NCBI RefSeq assembly: GCF_025154015.1
Contig: NZ_JAOAMV010000004.1
Span: forward strand, 310,001 to 374,000
DNA length: 64,000 bases
Direction of reading: 5' to 3'
Source of the DNA: Tsuneonella litorea
GTDB taxonomy: Bacteria > Pseudomonadota > Alphaproteobacteria > Sphingomonadales > Sphingomonadaceae
The notes below the pieces were generated by a model that worked only from the letters and a program-made list of their open reading frames with translations, did no database searches and had not been told where the DNA came from. The position numbers were made by a program, and so were the translations under genes. Each line of letters begins with the position of its first letter. Positions within the stretch are counted from its first letter, which is position 1. Positions 28,000 through 36,143 of the stretch are shown one piece after another.

Positions 28000-29156
28000 A
28001 CCCGATCACCGATCGCGGCCAGCAGGGCATCGATGTCCTCGTGCCCATGCGTCGCGCGCAGGGCGAGGCGCAGGCGGCTCGTGCCCTTGGGCACCGTCGG
28101 GGGGCGGATGGCGGATGCGATCATGTCGGCCTCTTCCAGCCGCGCCGAAAGCGCCAGCGCGTCCTCCGCCTCACCGATCACGGCGGGCACGATCTGCGTG
28201 CTCGACGCAGCCACGTCGAAGCCGCGCGCGGTCAGCCCTTCGCGCAGCCGGTCGCCCAGTGCGGCAAGATGGGCGCGCTCCGCGTCCATCTCCGGCACGA
28301 GGTCCAGCGCCGCATCGATCGCGCCCAGAACGGCGGGCGGCGGCGCGGTGGTGTAGATGAAGCCGCTGCTCGCATTGACGAGGTAGTCGATCAGCACGCG
28401 CGAGCCTGCGACATAGGCGCCGAACCCGCCCAGCGCCTTGCTGAACGTGCCCATCGTGACGTCCACTGCGCCTGGCACCGTCGCGGAAAGCCCCGCGCCT
28501 TTCGGTCCCAGAACACCGGTCGCATGAGCCTCGTCGACATAGAGCAATGCGTCGTATTCCTGCGCCAGACGCGCCAGTTCAGCCATGTCGGCGCGGTCGC
28601 CATCCATGCTGAAGACGCTTTCGGTCAGGATCACGCGCGCGGGCGCATCGGCGCTTTCGGCCAGCAGCTTTTCAAGCGCCGCCATGTCGTTGTGCGCAAA
28701 CCGCGTCTGGCGAATGCCCGCGACATTGCAGCCTGCGTGCATGCTGGCGTGGTTCAACCGGTCGGTCAGCACCACCGCCCCCGGCACGGCCGCCAGAATC
28801 GCGGGAATCACCGCCGCATTCGCTTGCCAGCCCGATGCGAAGATCAGCGCCGCCTCGGTCCCCTTGAACCGCGCGATCTTGTCCTCGAGCGCGAGGTGAG
28901 CCTCGTGCGTCCCTGTCACCAGCCGCGATGCGCCGCTGCCGCTACCCATGCGCGCTGCCCATTCGCCCGCGCGTTCGGCCAGCAGCGGATGCCGCGCGAG
29001 GCCAAGGTAGTCGTTGCTGGAAAAATCGAGCATTTCCCGCCCGTCCCGCACGATCCGCCCCGCCCCTGCCAGCGCGGCAGGCCGCAACGTCCGGCGCAGG
29101 CCCTGACCCGACTGCGCGTCAATCATTTCTCCGAAAACTAGATCTAGACCTGTCAT
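27996..29156 (-). CDS. bioF: 8-Amino-7-oxononanoate synthase
   Basis: The 386-residue PLP enzyme condenses pimeloyl-ACP and alanine to KAPA. It begins with a short leader and then RDGREMLDFSSNDYLGLARHP, and has GSGSGASRLVTGTHEAHLALE, FASGWQANAAVIPAI, LYVDEAHATGVLGPKGAG and the PLP lysine in MGTFSKALGGFGAYVAG. All family motifs are intact. It is the first gene of the five-gene operon bioF-esterase-bioC-bioD-bioA. An A+T-rich CTAGATCTAG lies just inside the 5' end. Confidence 0.95.
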   Translation of the reverse strand: MTGLDLVFGEMIDAQSGQGLRRTLRPAALAGAGRIVRDGREMLDFSSNDYLGLARHPLLAERAGEWAARMGSGSGASRLVTGTHEAHLALEDKIARFKGTEAALIFASGWQANAAVIPAILAAVPGAVVLTDRLNHASMHAGCNVAGIRQTRFAHNDMAALEKLLAESADAPARVILTESVFSMDGDRADMAELARLAQEYDALLYVDEAHATGVLGPKGAGLSATVPGAVDVTMGTFSKALGGFGAYVAGSRVLIDYLVNASSGFIYTTAPPPAVLGAIDAALDLVPEMDAERAHLAALGDRLREGLTARGFDVAASSTQIVPAVIGEAEDALALSARLEEADMIASAIRPPTVPKGTSRLRLALRATHGHEDIDALLAAIGDRV

Positions 29157-29201
29157 GGCTGGTTTGGAAATTGGCCATCGAACGTATGAGGCGTTACCCC
29201 G

Positions 29202-29996
29202 CTAAATTCCAACACGACTCCATTCCGGATTACGTTTCTCTGCAAATGCTTTTGGACCCTCCGTAAAATCCTTTGTTACCATCAAGCGCTCTTGCGATTC
29301 TTCGCTCATTTTTTGTAGTGCTTCTTCGGATAGATCATAGGATAGCCTCGCAATACCAAGACTTTCCCGTACCGCTAAAGGTGCATTTACAGATATTTGC
29401 AAAGCGAGATCATGCGCAGCATCCACCGCGCAGCCATCCTCAGTGATTCGATTGACCAAACCGAAAGCCATCGCGCGCGCCGCCGGAAGACGACCAGCGG
29501 TCAAAATGAGCTCAATTGCAAGCACCTTAGGCAAAGAACGGGTCAGGCGATACAAACCGCCAGCAGAAGCGATTAGCCCTCGCGACACTTCTGGAAGACC
29601 GAATTCTGCCGACTCCGATGCGACAATCAGATCGCACGCAAGGGCAATCTCACATCCACCTGCAAGCGCCAGCCCATCGACTGCTGCGATCCAAGGCTTT
29701 CTGCGCTTAGCATGCACAAATCCTGCAAAGCCGCCACACTCGGTAAAGAGACTCGAAAACCTCCCGGCAGCAACTTCTTTTAGGTCTGCGCCGGCCGAAA
29801 ATACCGTGCCGCCAGATCCTGTAAGAATTACGACATCAATTTCGGGATTGCATTCAGTTTTCTTCAACACCTCTTCCAGAAGATTTGCAACTTCCGAATT
29901 AATGGCGTTTCTGGCTTTTGGTCTATTAATAGTTACAAGTGCAACTCTCTCACTGAGAGTGCGCAGAACAACGGGACTATCATTCTCTTGATCCAT
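29202..29996 (-). CDS. Enoyl-CoA hydratase/isomerase (crotonase) family protein
   Basis: The 264-residue crotonase has the oxyanion-hole motifs TVFSAGADLKEV and AVDGLALAGGCEIALACDL, and one catalytic Glu in FGLPEVSRGLIASAGG; the position of the second Glu reads differently (SAGGLYRL). The C-terminus is the usual trimer helix. The substrate is unknown. In this setting it could hydrate an unsaturated acyl-CoA released by the pathway, or the 3-methylglutaconyl-CoA of the neighbouring cluster. Its DNA is clearly richer in A+T than bioF and the CoA transferase genes, suggesting a different origin. It lies 21 bp after the CoA transferase B gene. Confidence 0.87.
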   Translation of the reverse strand: MDQENDSPVVLRTLSERVALVTINRPKARNAINSEVANLLEEVLKKTECNPEIDVVILTGSGGTVFSAGADLKEVAAGRFSSLFTECGGFAGFVHAKRRKPWIAAVDGLALAGGCEIALACDLIVASESAEFGLPEVSRGLIASAGGLYRLTRSLPKVLAIELILTAGRLPAARAMAFGLVNRITEDGCAVDAAHDLALQISVNAPLAVRESLGIARLSYDLSEEALQKMSEESQERLMVTKDFTEGPKAFAEKRNPEWSRVGI

Positions 29997-30017
29997 GATA
30001 TCTGCCTGTTCGAATTG

Positions 30018-30677
30018 CTATCCTTGCAACACAAAATGAGAGTTCATCTCAAATTTGGCGGTCGTCTTTTCCGCCACTTCCTCGGCCGTGACGCCGGGGG
30101 CCAGTTCGACCAGCTTGAACGGGCTTTCATGGTCGGAGCGCTGGAATACGGCGAGATCGGTGATGATCATGTCGACCACGTTCTTGCCGGTCAGCGGCAG
30201 CGTGCATTCGGGTATGAACTTGGGCGCACCGGCCTTGGAATTGTGCTCCATGACGACGATGATCTTCTTCACGCCCGCGACAAGGTCCATCGCGCCGCCC
30301 ATGCCCTTGATCATCTTGCCCGGGATCATCCAGTTGGCGATGTCACCATTCTCGTCGACTTCCATCGCGCCCAGCACGGTCAAGTCGATGTGACCGCCGC
30401 GGATCATGGCAAAGCTGGCGGCGCTGTCAAAATAAGCGCTCTTGTCGAGTTCGCTGATCGTCTGCTTGCCCGCATTGATGAGGTCGGCATCCTCCTCGCC
30501 CTCGTAAGGGAAGGGGCCGATGCCCAGCATGCCGTTTTCCGACTGCAGGGTCACTTCGACGCCATCGGGAATATGGTTTGCCACCAGCGTCGGGATGCCG
30601 ATGCCGAGATTCACGTAGAAACCGTCCTCCAGCTCCTTTGCGGCGCGGGCGGCCATTTCGTCACGGGTCCAGGGCAT
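30018..30677 (-). CDS. scoB: 3-Oxoacid CoA-transferase, subunit B
   Basis: The 219-residue beta subunit of a family I CoA transferase carries the catalytic Glu in [11 protein letters not shown]. Other landmarks: [48 protein letters not shown] and [21 protein letters not shown]. These match succinyl-CoA:3-oxoacid (acetoacetate) transferases. The enzyme would activate acetoacetate to acetoacetyl-CoA with succinyl-CoA. Acetoacetate is the expected by-product of the BKACE encoded two genes upstream, so the pairing makes metabolic sense. The start abuts the stop of subunit A. Confidence 0.93.
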   Translation of the reverse strand: MPWTRDEMAARAAKELEDGFYVNLGIGIPTLVANHIPDGVEVTLQSENGMLGIGPFPYEGEEDADLINAGKQTISELDKSAYFDSAASFAMIRGGHIDLTVLGAMEVDENGDIANWMIPGKMIKGMGGAMDLVAGVKKIIVVMEHNSKAGAPKFIPECTLPLTGKNVVDMIITDLAVFQRSDHESPFKLVELAPGVTAEEVAEKTTAKFEMNSHFVLQG

Positions 30678-31384
30678 TATGCGGCCTCCTTGGTGCGCAC
30701 GGTCCGAAATTCGATCTTCTTGTCATATGGCGCGCCCAGGATCATGCGCTGAACATAGACGCCGGGCAGGTGGATGCAGTCGGCATCGAGCGATCCGGTC
30801 GGCACGATCTCTTCCACTTCGACAACGCAGATCTTGCCACAGGTCGCGGCGGGCAGGTTGAAGTTACGCGCGGTCTTGCGGAAGACGAGGTTGCCGCTTT
30901 CATCCGCTTTCCACGCTTTTACCAGCGCGAGATCGGCGAAAATGCCCTGTTCCAGAATGTAATCCTGACCGTCGAAGTTTTTCACTTCCTTACCTTCGGC
31001 GACTTGCGTGCCGACGCCGGTCTTGGTATAGAAGCCGGGGATGCCCGCGCCACCGGCGCGCATGCGTTCGGCCAGCGTGCCCTGCGGGCAGAACTCGACT
31101 TCCAGCTCGCCCGAAAGGAACTGGCGTTCGAATTCCTTGTTCTCGCCGACGTAGCTGGCCATCATTTTCCTGATCTGCTTGGTGCGCAGCAGCTTGCCGA
31201 GGCCTTCGTTGTCGATCCCGGCATTGTTGGATGCCACCGTCAGGCCCTTCACGCCGCTCTCCACCACGGCGTCGATCAGCCGTTCGGGAATGCCGCACAG
31301 GCCAAAGCCGCCACTGGCGATCAGCAGGTCATCGCGCAAGAGACCGTCAAGCGCGGACCGGGCGTCAGGGAAAAGCTTTTTCAA
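30677..31384 (-). CDS. scoA: 3-Oxoacid CoA-transferase, subunit A
   Basis: The alpha subunit (about 235 residues) shows [38 protein letters not shown], then [15 protein letters not shown], the [16 protein letters not shown] motif and [21 protein letters not shown]. The start is uncertain. No ATG is available; TTG 31384 gives the family-typical N-terminus (KKLFPDA), while GTG 31414 adds ten residues and overlaps the end of the SDR gene. This odd start suggests that the gene boundary was reshaped when the SDR gene was joined to the CoA transferase genes. It works as a complex with subunit B. Confidence 0.9.
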   Translation of the reverse strand: MKKLFPDARSALDGLLRDDLLIASGGFGLCGIPERLIDAVVESGVKGLTVASNNAGIDNEGLGKLLRTKQIRKMMASYVGENKEFERQFLSGELEVEFCPQGTLAERMRAGGAGIPGFYTKTGVGTQVAEGKEVKNFDGQDYILEQGIFADLALVKAWKADESGNLVFRKTARNFNLPAATCGKICVVEVEEIVPTGSLDADCIHLPGVYVQRMILGAPYDKKIEFRTVRTKEAA

Positions 31385-31397
31385 TTCAGGTATCCAA

Positions 31398-32240
31398 TCA
31401 CACTCGGGGCCCACTGCTGTTGTGCCCCTGCATCCCGTCTTCGGTCACTGTAGGCGTCCAGGACGTAAGCAGGCCGCCGTCGGCGACGTAAGTCTGACCC
31501 GTGCAGTAACTCGCATCGTCACTGGCCAAGAACAGCATCAACCGCGCAAGTTCCACCGGCGAGGCATAGCGGCGCATGGGAACGGTCTGCGCCCAATCAT
31601 CCATGATGCCTTGCGCGGTCTGCTCGGTTTCCGCCTCGCTGGCAAGTTGCTCATGAAGTCCACCCATCATCTGCGTATTTGTAAGCCCTGGATGAACCGT
31701 ATTGACGCGAATCTTGAATTGCGCGCCTTCCAGCGCAGCACCGCGCATCATGCCGACGACCGCATGTTTGCTGGCGGTGTAGGCGGTAGTGTATTGGATA
31801 GCGGACAGGCCTTGCACCGACGAAGTCATGACGATGCTTCCGCCGCCCCGCCCCTTCATATGGCCGAAAGCGGCGCGCAGGCCCAGCCAAGCGCCCCGCA
31901 AGTTGACCGATGTGACCGCATCGAACATCTCCACCGGATATTCTGTTATGGGGAGCAGTTCGCCCAGCACACCTGCATTTAGAAGGGCAATATCAACGCC
32001 GCCGAAGCGTTCGACCGCCGCGCGCATATAGGCATCCACGTCCGCTTCCTGCGAGACGTCTGCGCAGCAATAGGCTGCCTTCTCCGGATTGAGGCCGGCG
32101 ATCGCTTCTTGAAGGCGATCCTCGTCCCGGTCGACGGCAAGCACATTCGCGCCGTTCTCGACGAAAAGCCTTACCGCCGCGCTTCCGATGCCGCCCGACC
32201 CGCCGGTGATCACGGCAACCTTGTTTTCAAGCCGCATCAT
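31398..32240 (-). CDS. Short-chain dehydrogenase/reductase
   Basis: The 280-residue NAD(P)-dependent oxidoreductase has the Rossmann motif [18 protein letters not shown], an acidic AVDRDEDRL after strand 2 (suggesting NAD), LNAGVLG, and the catalytic Ser and YTASK of the SDR tetrad ([19 protein letters not shown]). The C-terminus ends with a poorly conserved tail ([21 protein letters not shown]). I infer that it interconverts a secondary alcohol and a ketone, which would make it the first step of the proposed ketone pathway. The start ATG 32240 follows AAGGAG; ATG 32237 is equally possible. It is 27 bp downstream of the BKACE gene. Confidence 0.9.
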   Translation of the reverse strand: MMRLENKVAVITGGSGGIGSAAVRLFVENGANVLAVDRDEDRLQEAIAGLNPEKAAYCCADVSQEADVDAYMRAAVERFGGVDIALLNAGVLGELLPITEYPVEMFDAVTSVNLRGAWLGLRAAFGHMKGRGGGSIVMTSSVQGLSAIQYTTAYTASKHAVVGMMRGAALEGAQFKIRVNTVHPGLTNTQMMGGLHEQLASEAETEQTAQGIMDDWAQTVPMRRYASPVELARLMLFLASDDASYCTGQTYVADGGLLTSWTPTVTEDGMQGHNSSGPRV

Positions 32241-32267
32241 ATCACTCCTTGATCCTGACATTCATAT

Positions 32268-33212
32268 CTAGAAGTTGACCTGATCGCCGCCTTTGAGCTG
32301 TAGCATCTCGCGCGCGTCTGAGGGGGTTGCTACTTCGAGACCGAGACTCTCGATAACTTTTCGGATATGGGCGACCTGCTCGGCATTGCTCGTCGCCAAC
32401 CGACCCGGCCCGCTCCACAGGCTGTCCTCAAGCCCGACGCGAACATTCCCGCCCAACAAGAGGGATTGCGCCGCCACGTTCATCTGCATTCGCCCGGCAC
32501 CCAGAACCGACCATACGAACCGATCTCCGAACAGCCGATCTGCGGTTCGTTTCATGTGGGCGATATCCTCGCTATGCGCGCCGATGCCGCCAAGCAGACC
32601 GAACACCGACTGGATGAACACCGGCGGTTCGATCAGCTGACGATCGAGGAAATGTGCAAGGTTGTAGAGATGCGAGATATCATAGCATTCGCATTCGAAT
32701 CGCGTACCGTTGTCGCGACACGTATTCAGGATACATTCGATATCGGCGAACGTGTTGCGGAAGATGTAATCCCTGCTGTTTTCGAGATAGGGCCGCTCCC
32801 AATCGTGCCGAAATTCGGTGAACCGCGACAACATCGGATAGAGACCGAAATTCATCGTCCCCATGTTCAGTGAAGCCACTTCCGGAGCATACTTCGCTGC
32901 GGGCCGCAGACGTTCCTCAAGCGTCAGGGTCACCGCGCCGCCGCTGGTGATATTAAGCACCGCGTCGCTCGCTTGTTTGATTCGGTGAAGGAATTGGCCG
33001 TAGATATCCGGATCCTGCGTCGGCCTACCGTCTTGCGGGTTGCGCGCGTGGAGATGGATCACTGCAGCGCCGCTCTCGGCTGCGGCAATCGCTTCGCTGG
33101 CGATTTCGTCTGGCGTGATCGGCAGGTGCGGTGACATCGACGGCGTGTGGATGCTTCCGGTGACCGCACACGTTATTATCACTTTGCGCGACTTGCGCTT
33201 CTCCTCAACCAT
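32268..33212 (-). CDS. Beta-keto acid cleavage enzyme (BKACE, DUF849 family)
   Basis: This about 314-residue TIM-barrel enzyme is of the family that condenses a beta-keto acid with acetyl-CoA and cleaves it to acetoacetate and a new acyl-CoA. It starts KVIITCAVTGSIHTPSMSPHLPITPDEIA and has the zinc/substrate motif AVIHLHARNPQDGRPTQDP and the late NVRVGLEDSLW with the expected Glu. The specificity of BKACEs varies widely and cannot be read by eye. ATG 33212 is 8-9 bases after GGATGGG; an in-frame ATG at 33260 would add 16 residues. The next genes downstream are an SDR and an acetoacetate CoA transferase, which strongly suggests a shared pathway. Confidence 0.9.
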   Translation of the reverse strand: MVEEKRKSRKVIITCAVTGSIHTPSMSPHLPITPDEIASEAIAAAESGAAVIHLHARNPQDGRPTQDPDIYGQFLHRIKQASDAVLNITSGGAVTLTLEERLRPAAKYAPEVASLNMGTMNFGLYPMLSRFTEFRHDWERPYLENSRDYIFRNTFADIECILNTCRDNGTRFECECYDISHLYNLAHFLDRQLIEPPVFIQSVFGLLGGIGAHSEDIAHMKRTADRLFGDRFVWSVLGAGRMQMNVAAQSLLLGGNVRVGLEDSLWSGPGRLATSNAEQVAHIRKVIESLGLEVATPSDAREMLQLKGGDQVNF

Positions 33213-33381
33213 TGCATTCCCATCCAGATTTCGTTCCAGGCTGCCCCATTCGGCGAACAACGGGCAAGAACGCTGACATGACCCGGAAACTAGATAGAAC
33301 CAGGCGGAATATCTTGGCGAGCAGCGACATCGAGATTGGCGGAGACGGACTACTTGGAACGTTCAGCCCTTCACCGACTTC

Positions 33382-33651
33382 CTAGGGTCAGGACCCATTA
33401 CCCGCGCTATCGAGGCTTGAGTCAAAATGGCTCGGTGCAAGGAAGGAAAGTGCAGGAATATGTCGATATTTCAAGACTTCCTGACGCAGCAACGGGCCAT
33501 TTTGGCCAAATCCCTGCGGGACGGCGGAATGGCATCCATCTCGAACGGCAATCCCCTTGGAAAGGCAACCAGCCTTCCCGGCGGGAATTGCCGCCCGATC
33601 TGTTTGCCATTCTGCCGCCTCGACGGTGCGGGTAATGGGTCCTGACCCTAG
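33382..33651. mobile_element. 270-bp MITE with 21-bp perfect terminal repeats and two internal hairpins
   Basis: A perfect 21-bp inverted repeat (GGGTCAGGACCCATTACCC and two more bases) occupies 33385-33405 and 33628-33648, with CTAG at each end as target duplication, as in the IS5 superfamily. Inside are two foldback regions: CAAAATGGC (33423) with GCCATTTTG (33496), and CGGCGGAATGGC (33522) with GCCATTCTGCCG (33605). No transposase is present. Its right end coincides with the left end of the next insertion sequence, which used the same TA target. Confidence 0.8.
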
Positions 33652-33720
33652 GCCGTGTTGACAAAAGGGATTCCCAAACGACCCAGGTTCTGATTCAAGG
33701 CTGCTCTTTGGGGAGCAGTC

Positions 33721-34152
33721 ATGGGTCGTGGCGATATGTCGGATGCGGAATGGGAGTTGATCGGACCGCTGCTGCCATCTGAACGCGGACGCTGGGCTCG
33801 GCCTGCCGGCGACAACCGGCGGTTTCTCAACGGAATGCTGCATGTCCTGCGCGTGGGTTGCCCCTGGCGCGACATGCACGAGCGGTACGGCAAGTGGAAT
33901 TCGGTCTATGTCCGGTTCCGGCGCTGGGCGGAGCAAGGCGTTTGGGATGCGCTGTTGCAAACGCTGGTCCATCTGGGGCTTACCGACGACTGGCAGCACA
34001 TGATCGATAGCACTACCGTTCGCGGCCATGTCTCGGCGGTGGGCGGAAAAGGGGGGCTCTTGCGCAGGCTTTTGGTCGATCACGCGGCGGCTTTACGAGC
34101 AAAGTCCACGCTCGCTGCGACAATCAGGGACTCCCTGTCGGCTTCATCCTGA
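33721..34152 (+). pseudogene. IS427-type transposase OrfA, with OrfB continuing to 34387 and from 35695
   Basis: OrfA (MGRGDMSDAEWELIGPLLP) is the N-terminal part of the transposase, with the first catalytic Asp in HMIDSTTVRGH. A frame change near 34100 leads into OrfB, which has LLADKGYDGDKFRES (second Asp) and DRNRIERMFGKL (Glu), as in IS elements that join the two by programmed frameshift. OrfB is cut at 34387 by the inserted IS5-type element and resumes at 35695 with QQQRRIATRYDKTV, ending at 35807-35809. Interrupted and not functional. Confidence 0.82.
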
Positions 34153-34387
34153 CCGGTGGTGAGGCTTCCGATTATGCAGCTGTCGACGACCTGATGTCCC
34201 TGCCGCTGCCCAAACCGAAGGCACTACTGGCCGACAAGGGCTATGACGGCGACAAATTCCGCGAGAGTCTGCTCATGCGCGGCATCCTGCCCATCATTCC
34301 GCCCCGATCGAACCGCAAGGCACCAGCGCATCCTGACTATCGGCGATACAAGGATCGCAACCGTATCGAGCGCATGTTCGGCAAGCT

Positions 34388-35690
34388 GGAGACCCGCAAA
34401 AACCGGGTCTTTCACGGTTTGGTAGCCTGACGGCAGATGATGCCAATGCTGCCGGACGCTGTTGGGCGCGCCTTCGGTCCCTTTTCGAGGGCATTCCGGT
34501 CGATTTCACCCGTCTTGCCCGGGTTGCGGGCAGAATCAGCCCATGCTTTCCCGGCGATCGTGGAAGATCAGCCTGTTGAAGTTGTAGGCCAGGTTGCACA
34601 GGGTGAGTTTCGCTTCGGCGCGGGCAAGGCCGATGGTTCGGATGAACAGCCCGAACCTGTTCTTCTGATGGGCAAAGACGTGTTCGACATGGGCGCGGAT
34701 CGAGGACTTGGCAGCGTTGGCCCGCGCCGTTGACTTCGGCATGGGCTTGCCCATGGGCTTGCGCCGATGGATGCGCGACGTGAGCATCCGGTCCGACAGC
34801 CATTTCTCGTTACGCTTTGAGCGATAGGCGCTGTCTGCCCAGACCTCGGAACCGGTGTTGTCCGTACTGACGACCTGGCGCAGAAGGCGCCCGTCGGCGG
34901 CCGACGCCGAAGTCACCGCCATCTCCCGAATGAAGCCGAAGCGCCGGTCGATGCTTATGTGGGATTTGTAGCCGAAGACTGGCAGGGCAATCATGGGCAA
35001 TGGCGTGCCGTCCGCGCGATAGCGGACTTTGCCACCAATCTTGAGCGTCCAGCGCGCATCAATATCCTTCTGCGCGGCCTTGTTCGGCTCGTCCGGCCAG
35101 ATTTCCTTCGCGCTCATACCGGACTTGATCGCCTCGCGTTCACCTTCAGTATTCCGCTGCTTGGGCGCAGGCACCAGCGAGGCATCGACAATCTGCCCCG
35201 ACATCGGGATGTAGCCCTTCTTCTGGAGTTGCCAGTCGAAGGCCTTCATCACCCGCTTGAGCGTTCCGGTCTCGGTCAGGCGGTTGCGAAAATGCCGGAT
35301 CGTGTTCTCGTCAGGCGTGCGGTCCCCGAGTGACAGTCCAAGGAAACGCAGCCAACTCAGGCGGTCCCGGATCATGAACTCCATTCGCGCGTCGGACAGA
35401 TTGTGTTGCGCCTGCAGGATCAGAGCCTTGAACATCATGACCGGATCGAACGGCGGACGGCCACCCTTGGCGCCATCGCCGTAGCCCAGACCCTCGACCA
35501 GCCAGACCCGGAAGTACTCGAAGTCCACGGTCTGCTGCAAAACCTCGAGCGGATCACCCTCCTTGCTCAATGCTTCAAGATGGTCGCTCAAACTGAACAG
35601 GGACTTCGGATCCACCACGGCTCTCCATGATCGCTCTCGATCAATGAATCACCATCATCGCAAAAACGCTACAGGTTTTTGCGGGTCTCC
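34388..35690 (-). mobile_element. IS5-type insertion sequence (1303 bp) nested in the IS427-type element
   Basis: Terminal inverted repeats GGAGACCCGCAAAAACC are perfect at both ends, and the flanking 4-bp duplication is AGCT (34384-34387 and 35691-35694). It contains one transposase gene on the minus strand. It appears complete and may be active. Confidence 0.88.
34536..35618 (-). CDS. IS5-family transposase
   Basis: The 360-residue DDE transposase opens MVDPKSLFSLSDHLEALSKEG and has [26 protein letters not shown] typical of IS5 proteins. Catalytic residues are visible: Asp in GQIVDASLVPAPKQR, Asp in EVWADSAYRSKRN and Glu in RAHVEHVFAHQKNRFGLFIR. The gene appears intact. It is related to, but not identical with, the copy at 50850 and the fragment at 24343. 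It serves only transposition and has no link to the catabolic genes around it. Confidence 0.93.
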   Translation of the reverse strand: MVDPKSLFSLSDHLEALSKEGDPLEVLQQTVDFEYFRVWLVEGLGYGDGAKGGRPPFDPVMMFKALILQAQHNLSDARMEFMIRDRLSWLRFLGLSLGDRTPDENTIRHFRNRLTETGTLKRVMKAFDWQLQKKGYIPMSGQIVDASLVPAPKQRNTEGEREAIKSGMSAKEIWPDEPNKAAQKDIDARWTLKIGGKVRYRADGTPLPMIALPVFGYKSHISIDRRFGFIREMAVTSASAADGRLLRQVVSTDNTGSEVWADSAYRSKRNEKWLSDRMLTSRIHRRKPMGKPMPKSTARANAAKSSIRAHVEHVFAHQKNRFGLFIRTIGLARAEAKLTLCNLAYNFNRLIFHDRRESMG

Positions 35691-35806
35691 AGCTGAAACA
35701 GCAGCGCCGCATTGCCACACGCTACGACAAAACCGTCCTCTCGTTTGAGAGCTTCCTCAACCTCGCCGCCGCCCGGCTATGGCTGAAGTCTTTTGTCAAC
35801 GCAGCC

Positions 35807-36143
35807 TAAGCACTGGAGAGCGCCCGGAATCATCGATTGGCGCGCAAACGACAGCCGGTATCAGTGTGCAGTGTGGGACCACGGAATCGACGCACGCCCA
35901 ACCGCCAAGCCAGGCTTCGGCTCTACCGTACGAACGTTCCTCAACTTGCCGTTCTCGGCTCTGTCTGTTGCCGCAATTGCAGACGCCAATAGATGGCCTG
36001 GCCCGATTCCCGAACAGTCCCCGATCACCGGGTCAGGCAGGCGCCATTAGTATGTCGAAGCACGCATAGGGCCAAAAATGAGCGGCGGAGATCCAGTCCA
36101 GAACTCCGCCGCCCGACAGGAAGGGCTAATCCGAAATTAATGG
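35807..36143. other. Gap between the nested IS and the TonB receptor; possible histidine-kinase scrap
   Basis: No complete gene is present in these 337 bp. A plus-strand frame reads IIDWRANDSRYQCAVWDHGI and later KPGFGSTVRTFLNL, faintly like the end of an HWE-type histidine kinase ATPase domain (W...GGPP...P...GFGS). This may be the remnant of a gene destroyed by IS insertion, but the match is weak. From about 36050 the stretch is only the untranslated region after the receptor gene. Confidence 0.25.

Larger units (their letters stand above)
33651..35806 (+). mobile_element. IS427-group (IS5 family) insertion sequence, interrupted by another IS
   Basis: The ends GGCCGTGTTGACAAAAG and, inverted, GGCTGCGTTGACAAAAG lie at 33651 and 35806 with TA on both sides. 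The element carried orfA and orfB but is split at 34387 by the 1303-bp IS 34388-35690, which duplicated AGCT. Joining the halves restores the orfB sequence FGKL-KQQRRIATRYDKTVLSFE, seen intact in the related copy at 50181. The element is therefore inactive in its present form. Confidence 0.85.

Noticed and set aside
29130-29156. BioR-type operator near bioF (CTAGATCTAG)
   Set aside because: It does not match the TTATCTATAA-type BioR palindrome I know and lies inside the coding region. A similar CTAGAT at 33288 is not enough to build a motif.
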